From Micromonospora sp. HNM0581 (GTDB lineage Bacteria > Actinomycetota > Actinomycetes > Mycobacteriales > Micromonosporaceae): a stretch of DNA of 64,000 bases. Under the pieces are notes generated by a model. That model saw only the letters and a program-made list of their open reading frames with translations. It was not told the DNA's origin and ran no database searches. The position numbers were made by a program, and so were the translations under genes. Numbering within the stretch: the first letter of the stretch is position 1; every line of letters begins with the position of its first letter. The stretch covers positions 124,001 through 188,000 of the forward strand of contig NZ_JAASAD010000004.1 in assembly GCF_012726175.1 (NCBI RefSeq), written 5' to 3'. Positions 48,356 through 58,067 of the stretch are shown here, in pieces.

Positions 48356-50904
48356 TGTTCCGGGCAACCATGAAGAGTCTGCTGGCGCGGAAGGTCCGGC
48401 TGGTCCTGTCCGGCTTGGCCGTGGTCCTCGGCGTCATGTTCGTCTCCGGTGCCTTCGTGCTCACCGACACCTTGGGCCGCTCCTTCGACTCGCTGTTCGC
48501 CGACGCGTACGCCGAGGTCGACGTCAACGTGGCAGCCAAGCCGAAGCTGGCACTCGGCGAGATGGAAGGCGAGCAGTTCGCCGGCCCGTTCCCGGCCGCC
48601 ACGGTGGAGACGGTGCGCGCCGTGGCCGGGGTGGCCGAGGCCACCGGGGTGGTCGCGGCCGACGGCGCCCGGTTGATCGGCAGCAACGGCAAGGCCGTCA
48701 CGTCGTTCGGTCCGCCGCAGTTGGGAGGCAACTGGACGGGCGAGAGCGACCTGGTGCAGTTACGCGAGGGCCGCGAGCCGCAGGCCGACGACGAGATCGT
48801 CATCAACAAGGCGCTGGCGGAGGCCGGTCGGGTGGCGCTCGGCGACCGGGTGGGTGTGCTCACCCTCGAACCGCGCAAGGACTTCACCATCGTCGGCATC
48901 TTCGGGTACAGCGGTGACCGGGACTCCCTCGGTGGCACCAACGAGGTCATGTTCACCACACCCGTGGCCCAGCAGCTGATGCTCGGCGAGTCGGATGTGT
49001 TCAACAACATCGTGGTCAGCGCCGCCGACGGTGTCTCCGACGACCAGCTGCGTGACGCGGTGGCAACGGCGGTCGGCGACGGCTTCGTGGTCAAGACCGG
49101 CGAGCAGCTCTCCGCCGACGCCTCGGCCGGTCTGAAAGAGGGGTTGTCCTTCTTCAACCGGATCCTGCTCGGTTTCGCCGCGGTCGCTCTGCTCGTCGGC
49201 ACGTTCCTGATCCTCAACACGTTCTCGATCATCGTGGCCCAACGCACCCGGGAACTCGCGTTGCTGCGGGCTGTCGGTGCCAGTGGCCGGCAGATCATCG
49301 GCTCGGTGGTGCTGGAGGCGATCGCCGTCGGGTTGATCGCCTCGGTGTTTGGCCTGGCCGCCGGGATCGGCATCGGCGCGCTGCTGGCGTACGTGTTCGG
49401 TAACCTCGCCGGTGGGCTGGCCCTGGCCGGGGTCGCGGTGCCCGCGTCGGCGGTGGTCGGCGCGTTCGGTGTCGGTCTGGTGATCACCGTGTTGGCGGCG
49501 CTGCTGCCGGCGCTGCGGGCCGCCCGGATTCCGCCGATCGCGGCGATGCAGGACGTGGCAACGCCGGACCGGCCGTTGACCAAGGTGACCGTCGGCGGGG
49601 CGCTGGTCTCCGCGATCGGCGTCGCCCTGCTCTTCGTCGGCCTGGGCGGGCACGCCGGTGGCAGCACGCTCGCCACCATCCTCGGTGGTGTGCTGTTCTC
49701 GTTCATCGGCGTGGCCCTGCTGACGCCGCTGATCAGTCGTCCGGTGGTGGCGGCGCTCGGCACGGTCTTCTCCGGCTGGGTGCCGGGAAGGCTGGGCCGG
49801 CTCAACTCCGGTCGTAACCCGCGCCGCACCGCGATCACGGCCGCCGCACTGATGGTGGGCATCGCCCTGGTCACCGGCATCACGGTGATCCTGGACTCGG
49901 CCAAGAGCAGCATCAGCGGACTGGCCCAGGACAGCATCAGCGCCGAATTGGTGATCGCCGGGGCGCAGTCCGGTCCGCGACCGCCGACGTTCGACCCGGC
50001 GGTGCTGGACGAGGCAAAGGCGATCCCGGGTGTCCGCCTCGTCGACGGCGAGTACGGTGACATCGCGATGGTCGGTGGCGAGCAGACCTGGGTCGGTGCC
50101 AGCAGTGAGCCGAGTGCGCTGGTGGAGATGTTCGGCCTAACCGCGACCGCCGGCGAAATCGGGCGCCTCGGGCCGGGTCAGATGCTGGTCAGTTCCGACG
50201 CGGCGGAGTCGCGTGGCCTCTCGGTCGGCTCCACGGTGCCGGTGCAGTTGGCCCGGGGCGATGGACGTACCTACACGGTCACCGGCATCTACCAGAGCAC
50301 TCCGCTGTTCGGCGGCGTGACGTTGCCCGCCGAGGCTGCGAGCGACTTCTCCATCCCCCAGCCGATCCAGGGCTACATCCAGTTGGAGCCGGGGGTCAGC
50401 ACCGCCGACGTGCTGCCCCGCGTGGAGGCGCTGCTGGTCGACAGCCCGGAGGTCTCGGTGGCTGACCGGGACGCGTTCATCGAACAGCAGACCGGGCAGC
50501 TCGACGGGCTGCTCCAGATGATCCAGATCCTGCTGGCGTTGGCCATCGTGATCGCGGTCCTCGGCATCATCAACACCCTCGCCCTGTCGGTGTTGGAGCG
50601 GACCCGGGAGCTGGGTCTGCTGCGTGCCATCGGTCTGCGGCGTTCCCAGACCATGGGGATGATCACCGTGGAAGCGGTGGTGATCTCGGTGTTCGGCGCG
50701 CTGCTTGGTGTCGTGGTCGGGGCCAGCCTGGGAGCCGCAGTGGTGGAAGCCCTCCGCGACGAGGGAATCACCGAGCTGGTGCTGCCATGGGGCCAGATGG
50801 GTGTCTTCCTCGGCCTGGCCGCGGTCATCGGCGTGGTCGCGGCGGCGCTACCGGCGATCCGGGCCGCCCGGATCAACGTCCTCGGTGCTATCGCCCACGA
50901 CTAA
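48355..50904 (+). CDS. MacB/FtsX-type ABC permease
   Basis: The 849-residue protein has two FtsX-like permease domains (about 265-400 and 720-849) with extracytoplasmic domains after the first helix and between about 500 and 700. Segments such as VAQRTRELALLRAVGASGRQI and SVLERTRELGLLRAIGLRRSQ are the duplicated coupling regions. It likely moves lipids, peptides or drugs across the membrane or signals cell-wall stress. It is co-transcribed with the ATPase. Confidence 0.92.
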   Translation: MFRATMKSLLARKVRLVLSGLAVVLGVMFVSGAFVLTDTLGRSFDSLFADAYAEVDVNVAAKPKLALGEMEGEQFAGPFPAATVETVRAVAGVAEATGVVAADGARLIGSNGKAVTSFGPPQLGGNWTGESDLVQLREGREPQADDEIVINKALAEAGRVALGDRVGVLTLEPRKDFTIVGIFGYSGDRDSLGGTNEVMFTTPVAQQLMLGESDVFNNIVVSAADGVSDDQLRDAVATAVGDGFVVKTGEQLSADASAGLKEGLSFFNRILLGFAAVALLVGTFLILNTFSIIVAQRTRELALLRAVGASGRQIIGSVVLEAIAVGLIASVFGLAAGIGIGALLAYVFGNLAGGLALAGVAVPASAVVGAFGVGLVITVLAALLPALRAARIPPIAAMQDVATPDRPLTKVTVGGALVSAIGVALLFVGLGGHAGGSTLATILGGVLFSFIGVALLTPLISRPVVAALGTVFSGWVPGRLGRLNSGRNPRRTAITAAALMVGIALVTGITVILDSAKSSISGLAQDSISAELVIAGAQSGPRPPTFDPAVLDEAKAIPGVRLVDGEYGDIAMVGGEQTWVGASSEPSALVEMFGLTATAGEIGRLGPGQMLVSSDAAESRGLSVGSTVPVQLARGDGRTYTVTGIYQSTPLFGGVTLPAEAASDFSIPQPIQGYIQLEPGVSTADVLPRVEALLVDSPEVSVADRDAFIEQQTGQLDGLLQMIQILLALAIVIAVLGIINTLALSVLERTRELGLLRAIGLRRSQTMGMITVEAVVISVFGALLGVVVGASLGAAVVEALRDEGITELVLPWGQMGVFLGLAAVIGVVAAALPAIRAARINVLGAIAHD

Positions 50905-50910
50905 GGGGTG

Positions 50911-50958
50911 AGGAACGGCCCCCTGCCAACGCCTCGCGTGGAGCAGGGGGCTGTTCCT
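50911..50958 (+). terminator. Terminator hairpin after the ABC pair
   Basis: AGGAACGGCCCCCTGC and GCAGGGGGCTGTTCCT match at 15 of 16 positions. A second small stem (GAAGGG with CCCTTC, 50964-50986) follows. Confidence 0.75.
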
Positions 50959-51002
50959 GTAACGAAGGGTCAGGGAGGATGCCCTTCCTTGCCTGCACCG
51001 GC

Positions 51003-51674
51003 TCAGGCGGGGGCACGGCGCAGTAGTTCCGCCAGCAGTTCCAGGTCTGCCGACAGCAGGCTCTCCAACTGGTGGACGCCGTCGACGGGGGCCAGCGGCA
51101 CCTCGGCGGGTACGGCCAGCACCGCCGCACCGGCGGCGACCGCACTTGCCACCCCGGTCGCCGAGTCCTCGATTGCCACACATCTGCCGATCGGCACTCC
51201 GAGCAGCCTGGCGGCGGTCAGGTAGGGCTCCGGATGCGGTTTCGTCGAGTCGACCTCGTCGCCGCAGACGACGACGTCGAAACTGGCGCGGCCGAGGGTG
51301 TCCAGGGCGATCTCGACCAGGGCCCGCCCGCTGGAGGTGACCAGGGCCGTCGGGACACCCGCCTGCCGGACCGCGCCGAGCAGTGCCAGTGCTCCGGGCC
51401 GCCACTGCAGACCGGTACGGAACAGTTCCAGGATCCGCGTGTTGATCCATTCCGCGCTGGTCTGCGGATCCCGGTGCGACTGCCCCAGGTCGTCGTGCAG
51501 GATCCGCATGGAATCGGCCATGCCCGTGCCGACGATCGCCCGTCGGGCAGCGGCGGACAGCGTGCCGCCGTACCGCTGTGCCAGTTCGGCCAGTGCCACG
51601 TCCCACAATCGCTCGCTGTCGACCAGGGTGCCGTCCATGTCGAAGAGCACGGCGGCTGGACGGGTACTGTTCAC
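51003..51674 (-). CDS. HAD hydrolase, beta-phosphoglucomutase-like
   Basis: The 223-residue HAD protein has motif I FDMDGTLVDS (11-20), a helical cap, motif II VTSSGR, motif III STKPHPEPYL and motif IV AIEDSATGV. Both Asp residues of DxD are present, so phosphatase or phosphomutase activity is likely, on a sugar phosphate. GGAGG lies five bases before the GTG. Confidence 0.9.
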   Translation of the reverse strand: MNSTRPAAVLFDMDGTLVDSERLWDVALAELAQRYGGTLSAAARRAIVGTGMADSMRILHDDLGQSHRDPQTSAEWINTRILELFRTGLQWRPGALALLGAVRQAGVPTALVTSSGRALVEIALDTLGRASFDVVVCGDEVDSTKPHPEPYLTAARLLGVPIGRCVAIEDSATGVASAVAAGAAVLAVPAEVPLAPVDGVHQLESLLSADLELLAELLRRAPA

Positions 51675-51751
51675 CGGATCCTCCTCGGGCTCGGGTGACC
51701 GGTGCATCCTGTCAGCCGACGATGGGTGAGCGGGCGGCACAGTGAGTTTCC

Positions 51752-52492
51752 TCAACCGAGGTCGCAGGCGGTCAGGGACCGTTCGTATCCGCGGAAGAAC
51801 GCCTCGGCGCGCTGCTCGGGTGTGCCGTGGGAGCCCTCGGCGAACCACGGTTGACCCGGTTCGTCGCCGACGGCGAGCAGTCCGTCGTTGAACTCGTCGA
51901 GGTCGCCTTCTTCGAGGGTGAGCCGGCCGGACCGTACCGAGTCGCCGAGGAACGCCCCGGCCATGCAGTCGGCCTGCAGTTCCTGCTGGATGGTGAAGTT
52001 GTAGCGGATGCCGAGTCGGGTCTGGATGCCGTGTGCGTACTCGTGGCCGAGCAGGTAGAACACGAAAGCGTCACCGATCTGTCGGAATGCCCCGAAGGAC
52101 CAGTTGATGTCGTACGCGATGTAGTCGCTGACAGTGCAGTACACGGCGTTGTTGCTGGGCACTTCCTGCCCGCCGCAGGAGATCTCACCGTCGCGCTGGT
52201 ACGGAATGACCTGCCGGATCGGTCGGAAGGACCGTTCCGACGCGGCGAACTGGTCGGCCCAGTACGACTCGGCGAGGCGCTGCGCGTCGGCGACGTCCTG
52301 CCGGAACTCCTCCACCGTGTCGGTGCCGTCGGCCCGGGTCACCTCGGCTGTGGGCCTGGCCGGTTCCCGCTGCCCACCCGGTTCCGCAGGCCCTTCCACC
52401 GGCTCCACCATGCAGGCGGCGGCTGCCACCAGCGCCACCGCCAAGCCGGCGAGTCTGCCCCGGCGTCGCCCTCGCCCACCTGCCGCCACCAT
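51752..52492 (-). CDS. Lipoprotein neutral zinc metallopeptidase
   Basis: The 246-residue protein has a lipobox (AAAC, Cys27), HEYAH (150-154) and ELQADCMAG (171-179), the third zinc ligand as in the YpfJ-type family. Cys106 and Cys119 may form a disulfide. The substrate is unknown. The ATG at 52492 is directly followed by a GTG at 52489 that is better spaced from GGAGGAGA; either may be used. Confidence 0.85.
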   Translation of the reverse strand: MVAAGGRGRRRGRLAGLAVALVAAAACMVEPVEGPAEPGGQREPARPTAEVTRADGTDTVEEFRQDVADAQRLAESYWADQFAASERSFRPIRQVIPYQRDGEISCGGQEVPSNNAVYCTVSDYIAYDINWSFGAFRQIGDAFVFYLLGHEYAHGIQTRLGIRYNFTIQQELQADCMAGAFLGDSVRSGRLTLEEGDLDEFNDGLLAVGDEPGQPWFAEGSHGTPEQRAEAFFRGYERSLTACDLG

Positions 52493-52697
52493 TCTCCTCC
52501 CGCCTCGACGTCACCGATGCTGTACCCCGACGGTACGACCGGCACGCCCATTTGCCGTCAGGTACGCCTCACCGTCCCGTCCGGTTCAGTTGCCCGTCTC
52601 GTGGGGCGCGAGTTGCGGTCGGAGCGTTCACTTTCGAGCCGTGCTGCGGCGATGGGCAACGGGGACGTGACGCTGTCGCCGTCACGCCCCCGTCTCC

Positions 52698-52717
52698 GGT
52701 GCCGCCGTGGCGGCACC
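52698..52717 (-). terminator. Short terminator hairpin after the secreted HNH gene
   Basis: GGTGCCGC and GCGGCACC form an eight-base stem around CGTG, four bases past the stop. Confidence 0.55.
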
Positions 52718-52720
52718 TGC

Positions 52721-53353
52721 TCAGCAGGTGTTGAGCATGGCGTTCAGTGCCGACTTCTCCGCACTGTCCACGGTGAGGCTGTAGTACCACTTCACCTGGA
52801 TCCAGGCCCGGGCGTAGGTGCAGTGGAACGACGCGAGCGGCGGCTTCCAGGCGGCCGGGTCCCGGTCACCTTTGGACGAGTTGACGGTGCCGGTGACCGC
52901 CCACAGCTCCGGCCCGCCCAGGTCGTTGGCGTAGGTTTGGCGCCGCGCGGTGGTCCAGGCCCAGGCGCCCGACCGCCAGGCCTCGGCGAGCGGCACCACG
53001 TGATCGATGGAGATCTCGGCGGGGTTGGTACGGGTCACTCCGTCGTACGGGCTGTACCAGGATCCGGACGTCGGATAGCAGCTGGAGTTCACCACCACGT
53101 TGTTGCCGTCACGCTTGAGCACCTGTTCCCGGGTGTTGCAGGATCCGGTGATGGTGACCCAGTGCGGGAACAGGTCGCGACTGTAGCTGGACTGGTGGGA
53201 CTCGGCCATGACGGTGAGCGAGTTGAGCCGGCTGACCGCCGTGCTGTGGGAGGGGATGTTCGGCGGGGTGGCTTTGGCCGCCGATGGGACGAGTACGACC
53301 GACAGGACGACGGCGACGATCGAGACGATGGCGGCCTTGCGTGGGCGAGCCAC
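52721..53353 (-). CDS. Secreted HNH nuclease (DUF1524/GmrSD-like)
   Basis: The 210-residue precursor has a signal peptide (1-28) and a bba-metal core: IDHVVPLAEAW with Asp117-His118, then NDLGGPELWAV (Asn143) and TVNSSKGDRDP (Asn158), as in DUF1524 nucleases. Cys residues at 72, 92, 178 and 210 suit an exported protein. It should cut DNA outside the cell. The GTG at 53353 follows AGGAG. Confidence 0.85.
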   Translation of the reverse strand: MARPRKAAIVSIVAVVLSVVLVPSAAKATPPNIPSHSTAVSRLNSLTVMAESHQSSYSRDLFPHWVTITGSCNTREQVLKRDGNNVVVNSSCYPTSGSWYSPYDGVTRTNPAEISIDHVVPLAEAWRSGAWAWTTARRQTYANDLGGPELWAVTGTVNSSKGDRDPAAWKPPLASFHCTYARAWIQVKWYYSLTVDSAEKSALNAMLNTC

Positions 53354-53508
53354 GGGCGACTCCTGACTGTCGCCTGCGACGGCGGGTGGGGCGACCCGAC
53401 TTGGGGACGCGGCAGGCGACACCAGGAATTCTGCCAAAGATAGCGATCAATAAATGTCGCCGCGTTGGGAGCCCTGTGAACGCCAGATGAAGACCGCGAC
53501 GGGGCGCT

Positions 53509-53736
53509 ACGGCGCGTGATCCGGTCGGTTCGGAGGAGGTCGGTCCGGTACGCCCACATCGCGATCTCCACCCGGTTTCTGACGCCGAGCTCGACCATCA
53601 GGCTGAACCCCTCCTCCTGCGGGGTGAGCGCCTCGACCGGCTGACACGGTGGCGCGGCCGGACCCACGTCGGCGAAGGCCCGGAGCATCCGGGTGGTGGT
53701 GTTCGGCGCGATGGGCGCGTCACCGGCAGCAGCGGC
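53509..53736 (-). pseudogene. Response-regulator remnant lacking the HTH
   Basis: On the minus strand this reads a regulator linker (AAGDAPIAPNTTTRMLRAF), the first HTH residues LTPQEEG, and then directly the last helix LGVRNRVEIAMWAYRTDLL, closely like the end of the regulator at 46621 (LGLRDRVQAVVLAYESGLV). About 35 residues with the recognition helix are deleted, and no receiver domain is found upstream. It is a relic. Confidence 0.6.
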
Positions 53737-53935
53737 TGGCCTGGCTGGCCGCCATCGGGCCGCTCACCACGTCGGGCCGGACCGGGACGATGACCGCCGC
53801 CTGGCTGATCAACGTGGCGCTGGCCGAATGGATCATCCGTCGGCGCGGCGGTACCGCAGGATCGCGTGCAGTGGACCGGGGGCAGCGCCGACGTCCGATC
53901 GCTGTGCTGCCTGCCGGCGGCACCACCGGCTCCGG
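53737..53935. other. Intergenic stretch with no supported gene
   Basis: Between the regulator relic and the beta-helix gene I see only a plus-strand open frame (53649-53939) with no ribosome site and no family resemblance. Together with the relic, 53354-53935 is a 582-base zone without an intact gene, which suggests rearrangement. Confidence 0.5.
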
Positions 53936-55030
53936 TTAGCCCGTGCGGTGTCCCGAGCCGGTGGCGGTGCCGCCGCGAGGTGCAGACGGTGATCCGGTGG
54001 ATGCCTCACCGGTGGCCGCCGCCCGCAGGTCGACGCAGATCGCGTCCAGGAGCACACCGGCGGCCTGCTCGACCACGATCGGCGACCGTGGACGCAGCGG
54101 ATCACCGGTCCGGGTTGTGGCGAGCGGCAGCGGTACGAGCGTGCAGTCCCGAACCACCACGTCCCGGTATTCGAGCACCCGGACCGAGTGGTCGATCTCG
54201 CTGCGCCCCCAGCCAGCGATACGGACGCCGTACAACGGGCCGTTCCAGGCCACGTGGGCATCCGTGATACGGATACGCGCGCCGACCGGGTTGTCGCCGC
54301 TGGAGTGGAACCGGTCGGTGTTGTCGCCCGGCAGCAGGCGAAATCCGATCTCCACCTCGGTCAGGTGGACCCGGTCCACCGACACGTCGTGTACCGAGCT
54401 GAGGTAGAACCCTTCGAACGCGTCGGAGACGCGCAGGTCGTGGATGTCGAGGTGGTGCGGGTGATAGGAGGGGCCGACGATCGAGTCGACGCCGTCGCCC
54501 ACCGCACCCCAGTGCACGGCGATGCCGGTACATCCGCCGACGATCGCCACGTCGCTGATGGTGACGTCGCGCACCGCACCCATGACGGCGACACAGTTGG
54601 CGGCTCGGTCGGCACGGCGTTCGATCTGGACGCGCCGGATCTGAATGTCCTCGATCCATTCCGTCTCGGCCGGGTAGAGGTAGCTGCCCACGGTGACGGC
54701 GGTGCCCCGGTCGCCGCCATGCTCTCCCGGCGCGCACGGCGGCGGGAGGAAGCCGATGTCCTGGACCGTAACCTGTGAACCGAGGACGTGGACGATGGGT
54801 TCGCCGGCCGACGAGGACGACGTCAGCCACGTCGTCACCGGCCCGTCCCCGTGCGCCGCGCCGGTCAGCGTCCAGCCGGGACCAAGTGTCACTCCCCGAT
54901 CCAGTGGGAAGGTTCCCGCCGGCAGTCGCAGGGTGCCCCCGGTCCGGGAGACCAGCAGTTGTTCGAGGGCGCGCCGGTTGGCCGCCGGATCATCGGTGAG
55001 CGTCAGGTCGTGGTGCTGCTCCTCGGTCAC
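53936..55030 (-). CDS. Right-handed beta-helix (pectate-lyase-like) protein
   Basis: The 364-residue protein begins with an N-terminal segment like those of phage and exopolysaccharide beta-helix proteins (LRLPAGTFPLDRGVTLGPGWTL) and then has many short V/I-x-D/N repeats (VTISDVAIVGG, LDIHDLRVSDAFEGFYLSSV, VSVDRVHLTEV), the pattern of parallel beta-helix coils. No signal peptide is seen. The GTG overlaps the upstream gene by four bases. It may bind or modify the glycan made by this operon. Confidence 0.75.
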   Translation of the reverse strand: MTEEQHHDLTLTDDPAANRRALEQLLVSRTGGTLRLPAGTFPLDRGVTLGPGWTLTGAAHGDGPVTTWLTSSSSAGEPIVHVLGSQVTVQDIGFLPPPCAPGEHGGDRGTAVTVGSYLYPAETEWIEDIQIRRVQIERRADRAANCVAVMGAVRDVTISDVAIVGGCTGIAVHWGAVGDGVDSIVGPSYHPHHLDIHDLRVSDAFEGFYLSSVHDVSVDRVHLTEVEIGFRLLPGDNTDRFHSSGDNPVGARIRITDAHVAWNGPLYGVRIAGWGRSEIDHSVRVLEYRDVVVRDCTLVPLPLATTRTGDPLRPRSPIVVEQAAGVLLDAICVDLRAAATGEASTGSPSAPRGGTATGSGHRTG

Positions 55031-56112
55031 CGGTGGCGCTCCAGCTCGACGACCTGGCAGGCGGTCTCGGCGATCCGCCTTCGGACGACCGGGTTGTCCC
55101 GCTCGGCGAGCCCGACCAGCACCGGGCCGGGGGCGGTCCGCTCGATCACCACGTCGAGGGTGTCCTCGCCCTGCGGGGTCGCACTCACCCGGCATTCGGT
55201 GCCGCCGATCAGGTGTGCACCCCGCACCGTCAGCTGGTCCGGGTGCGGCGGCCGGGTGAACGGCGACGCCTCGAACAGCGCGTACCCCGCCCCGCGTTGC
55301 GCCACCCGGAACGCCCGCAACACGGTCTGGCCCTGCTGGCGGCGCAGCCACTTCTGGCTCGGCTGCCGCACCGCTGCCGGCGGTGCCGTGGCGGCCGAGA
55401 TCCGCAACCTGCACCGTACGGTGGGTTCGGGGGCGTTGACGACGAAGAACCTCGACCGGGCTTGTCCCTGGCCACGACCGCGCGCTCCGACCAGACCGCC
55501 GGCGCTGACCAGCCCGGCCAGCTGTGCGGCGGCACCGGTGAAACGTTCGGTGTGGGCGTGTCCCTCCGCCTCGTCGATCGCGACGATCTCGATCTGGTTG
55601 ATCCGGACACCTGTCGCTGCCGCTGGGCTGAGCGCGGTCGACGCCCAGGGCGGTACGGTGCCGTCGACGACCTCGACGATCAGGAGACCGTCCGCGCCCA
55701 CCTCCTCGGCCCGCAGGTCGAACTCGACCCACGCGTGCGCCTCCACCATCCGCAACCGTCCCCGCTGGCGGCTGATCAGGGCGGCGGCACGGTCGGTGCC
55801 CTGGGCCCGGACCGTGACCAGCCGGGGCAGCTCACGCATGCCCCGGGTCGGTGCCGCCGCCCGCGACCACGCGGTCTGCGAGGCATCGTCGACGTGTAGG
55901 TCGATCCGGACGCGGACCGCACGGCCACCGGTGCGTACCTTGAGCACGACCGCACCGGACCCGCTCTGCACCCGACCCACGATCGCGACGCCCCGGGAGA
56001 CCTGGTCGGCGATCAGCACCTCGGCGTCCCCACCCGAGGCGAACATCGCGGGAAGTTCGCGGGCCGGGACCGGCTCGTCGAACTCGGTGGCGAACCATGC
56101 GCCGATCGCCAC
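55027..56112 (-). CDS. Unknown beta-rich protein of the three-gene operon
   Basis: No family is recognised. The 361 residues start MAIGAWFATEFDEPVPARELP and alternate beta-prone strands (AVVLKVRTGGRAVRVRIDLHVDD, GLLIVEVVDG, TVRCRLRISAAT), suggesting two or three beta-sandwich parts with an Ala/Gly-rich linker near 210. It has no signal peptide or membrane segment. Its start shares one base with the upstream stop (TAGTG) and its end overlaps the beta-helix gene, so the three are co-translated. Confidence 0.7.
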   Translation of the reverse strand: MAIGAWFATEFDEPVPARELPAMFASGGDAEVLIADQVSRGVAIVGRVQSGSGAVVLKVRTGGRAVRVRIDLHVDDASQTAWSRAAAPTRGMRELPRLVTVRAQGTDRAAALISRQRGRLRMVEAHAWVEFDLRAEEVGADGLLIVEVVDGTVPPWASTALSPAAATGVRINQIEIVAIDEAEGHAHTERFTGAAAQLAGLVSAGGLVGARGRGQGQARSRFFVVNAPEPTVRCRLRISAATAPPAAVRQPSQKWLRRQQGQTVLRAFRVAQRGAGYALFEASPFTRPPHPDQLTVRGAHLIGGTECRVSATPQGEDTLDVVIERTAPGPVLVGLAERDNPVVRRRIAETACQVVELERHR

Positions 56113-57791
56113 TACCGGACACCTCCCGGCAGCTGGAGATCGGTTCGGGTCAGCACCGGCTCACGGCGGGTCCACATGCGCTCGACAGCCTCGAAGACCG
56201 GGTCCGCGTCGCTCTCGATGTGTCGGAACGAGGTCCGCACCGCACGCAGCAGGTAGTCTGCGGGCCAGACCTCCCAGTGCGGGACCTGCGGGGTGAACAG
56301 GTCCGTCGCGCTGCGGTAGAACCACAGCCACAGCCTGGCGCGTTCGACCTGCTCGGCTGAGATGATCTCCTCGCCGCTGAGCATGGCGCTGATCGCGGCG
56401 TCGAGCGCCTTCCAGTAGGTCTCGGGGTCGCCCACCACAGTGGACAGGCCGCATTCGCTCCACTCCGACCAGCCTGCCTGGATCACCGGGATGCCGTACG
56501 CCGGCAGTTCGTTGCTGACGCTGCCACGAACGGTGACACCCAGGTCGACGAGACTCCACAGGCCGTTCTTGCTCAGGTCCTTGCTGGGCTGGAACACCAT
56601 GTGCCGGTGGCGGGCGTACCGCCGGGCCACGGAGTCGAAGAAGTCGGTGCTGTCGTATCGGAACTGGCTCGGATGATCCTGGAACAGCCACTGCACCTCG
56701 GTGGCGGTGCTGGCGAACTGTGCGGTCTCCTCGAACCAGTCGGCAAGCGTCGGGAAGGACTGGTGGTTGGTTCCCGGTGCGTCGGACACCGCGTGGTTGA
56801 ACACCGCCACCACCGGACGTGCCGGGTCGAAGCCCAGGCGGGCAGCGAAGTGGGTACGCAGCCGCGCCCGCTCTTCGCTGTTGGTGATGTCGACGGAGGC
56901 GCTGGCTCCGCCCCGCCACCAGCTGGGCCGGCCGAGGTTGACCTTCGACCGCCAGGCGACGAGTTCGGCGTTGCGCCGCACCTCGGTGCGGCGCGACCAC
57001 ACCCGCTGTTCGAAGAAGGCGCCGATCTGGTGGGTGAGTTCACCACGGAACGTGTGCTCGCCGGTGTCGTTCTCGGGGAACAGCGCGTACGCCTTCAGGC
57101 AGCCGGTCTGTTGGGTGTGCACGACGGGTACCCCGGCCCGCCGGGCGGAGTCCACCGCGAGCCCCCAGTGGTCGTAGTCGACATGGCTGGTGACCAGCGC
57201 GACCACCGAACCGCTGCCGAGCAGGGCGTCGTAGGCCGATGAGATGGCCCGGGCCAGGGCCTGCCGCCGCCGGTAGCGGGGATCGGTGGCGGGGTTCTCC
57301 GGCGTCCGGGGCCGCTTGGTGACCCGGCAGTAGGTCGCGTCGACGAACTCGGCAAGCGTCTCCTCGCTCGTCGACGCACCCGGAGCCAACGGCCGTCCGA
57401 ACAGCTCGACCGGCACCGAAGCCGGGTTGTCGGAGTTGGCTGGACCCTCGACGAGGCGGTACAGGTCGATGACCTGGCTGGCACCGTAGGCTGCCGCCAT
57501 CCGCTCGACCAGTTTCACGTCGAACTCGGTCCACAGCGCCTCGTGCCACATCTGTTCCACGCCGGTCACCACGACCAGTTGGGCGGGAACGATGCGGCGG
57601 ATCGCGTTGGCGACGGAGAGGTTACGCATCGCCACTCTGATGTCCTGGTGGAACACTTCGACGACGAGGTACTGCTGGGACGTCGTGGAGCTCAGGTTCT
57701 TGCGCCAGTAAACGTCAGCTGAGTCGAGGAATGCCTCGAACTCCTTTTTGTCAGCCCCGAGCCACACTCGAAGAACCGCCTTCCCCCGCAT
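56112..57791 (-). CDS. Capsule-polysaccharide-biosynthesis-like glycosyltransferase
   Basis: The 559-residue protein resembles capsule synthesis transferases in its second half: RPVVAVFNHAVSDAP, a VQWLFQDHPSQF segment, then KNGLWSLVDLGVTVRGSVSNELPAYGIPVIQAGWSEWS, where the SVSNELPAYG stretch matches the donor-site motif of retaining KDO-type and CDP-alcohol-type transferases. The N-terminal half is its own. It is the first gene of a three-gene operon. The role, probably a surface glycan, is inference. Confidence 0.65.
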   Translation of the reverse strand: MRGKAVLRVWLGADKKEFEAFLDSADVYWRKNLSSTTSQQYLVVEVFHQDIRVAMRNLSVANAIRRIVPAQLVVVTGVEQMWHEALWTEFDVKLVERMAAAYGASQVIDLYRLVEGPANSDNPASVPVELFGRPLAPGASTSEETLAEFVDATYCRVTKRPRTPENPATDPRYRRRQALARAISSAYDALLGSGSVVALVTSHVDYDHWGLAVDSARRAGVPVVHTQQTGCLKAYALFPENDTGEHTFRGELTHQIGAFFEQRVWSRRTEVRRNAELVAWRSKVNLGRPSWWRGGASASVDITNSEERARLRTHFAARLGFDPARPVVAVFNHAVSDAPGTNHQSFPTLADWFEETAQFASTATEVQWLFQDHPSQFRYDSTDFFDSVARRYARHRHMVFQPSKDLSKNGLWSLVDLGVTVRGSVSNELPAYGIPVIQAGWSEWSECGLSTVVGDPETYWKALDAAISAMLSGEEIISAEQVERARLWLWFYRSATDLFTPQVPHWEVWPADYLLRAVRTSFRHIESDADPVFEAVERMWTRREPVLTRTDLQLPGGVR

Positions 57792-58067
57792 ACCGCCTGA
57801 GCGCTGTGTCCGAATTTGTTTGGCGCACCGTGGAGCTGCCGGCCGGCGGGCCCGGCGCGACTCACGGAGACCGCAAGGTACCGGTGCCGAAAAGAGTTCA
57901 GATTGACGCCACATGGACAACAGGTGGCCGGGACGCCATCAGGAGTGAACGCGTTTCGGGTCGGCGCGCGGCACGCGGCGGGCGTCCCGGACGGCGACTG
58001 CGATGCCGGCCGGGCCCATGTGCCTGCGGGGACGCGCCGGCTGGCGACATCTGACCGATGATCGCCG

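Noticed and set aside
53649..53939. Plus-strand open frame over the regulator relic
   Set aside because: No ribosome site, no recognisable family, and it overlaps the relic antisense.
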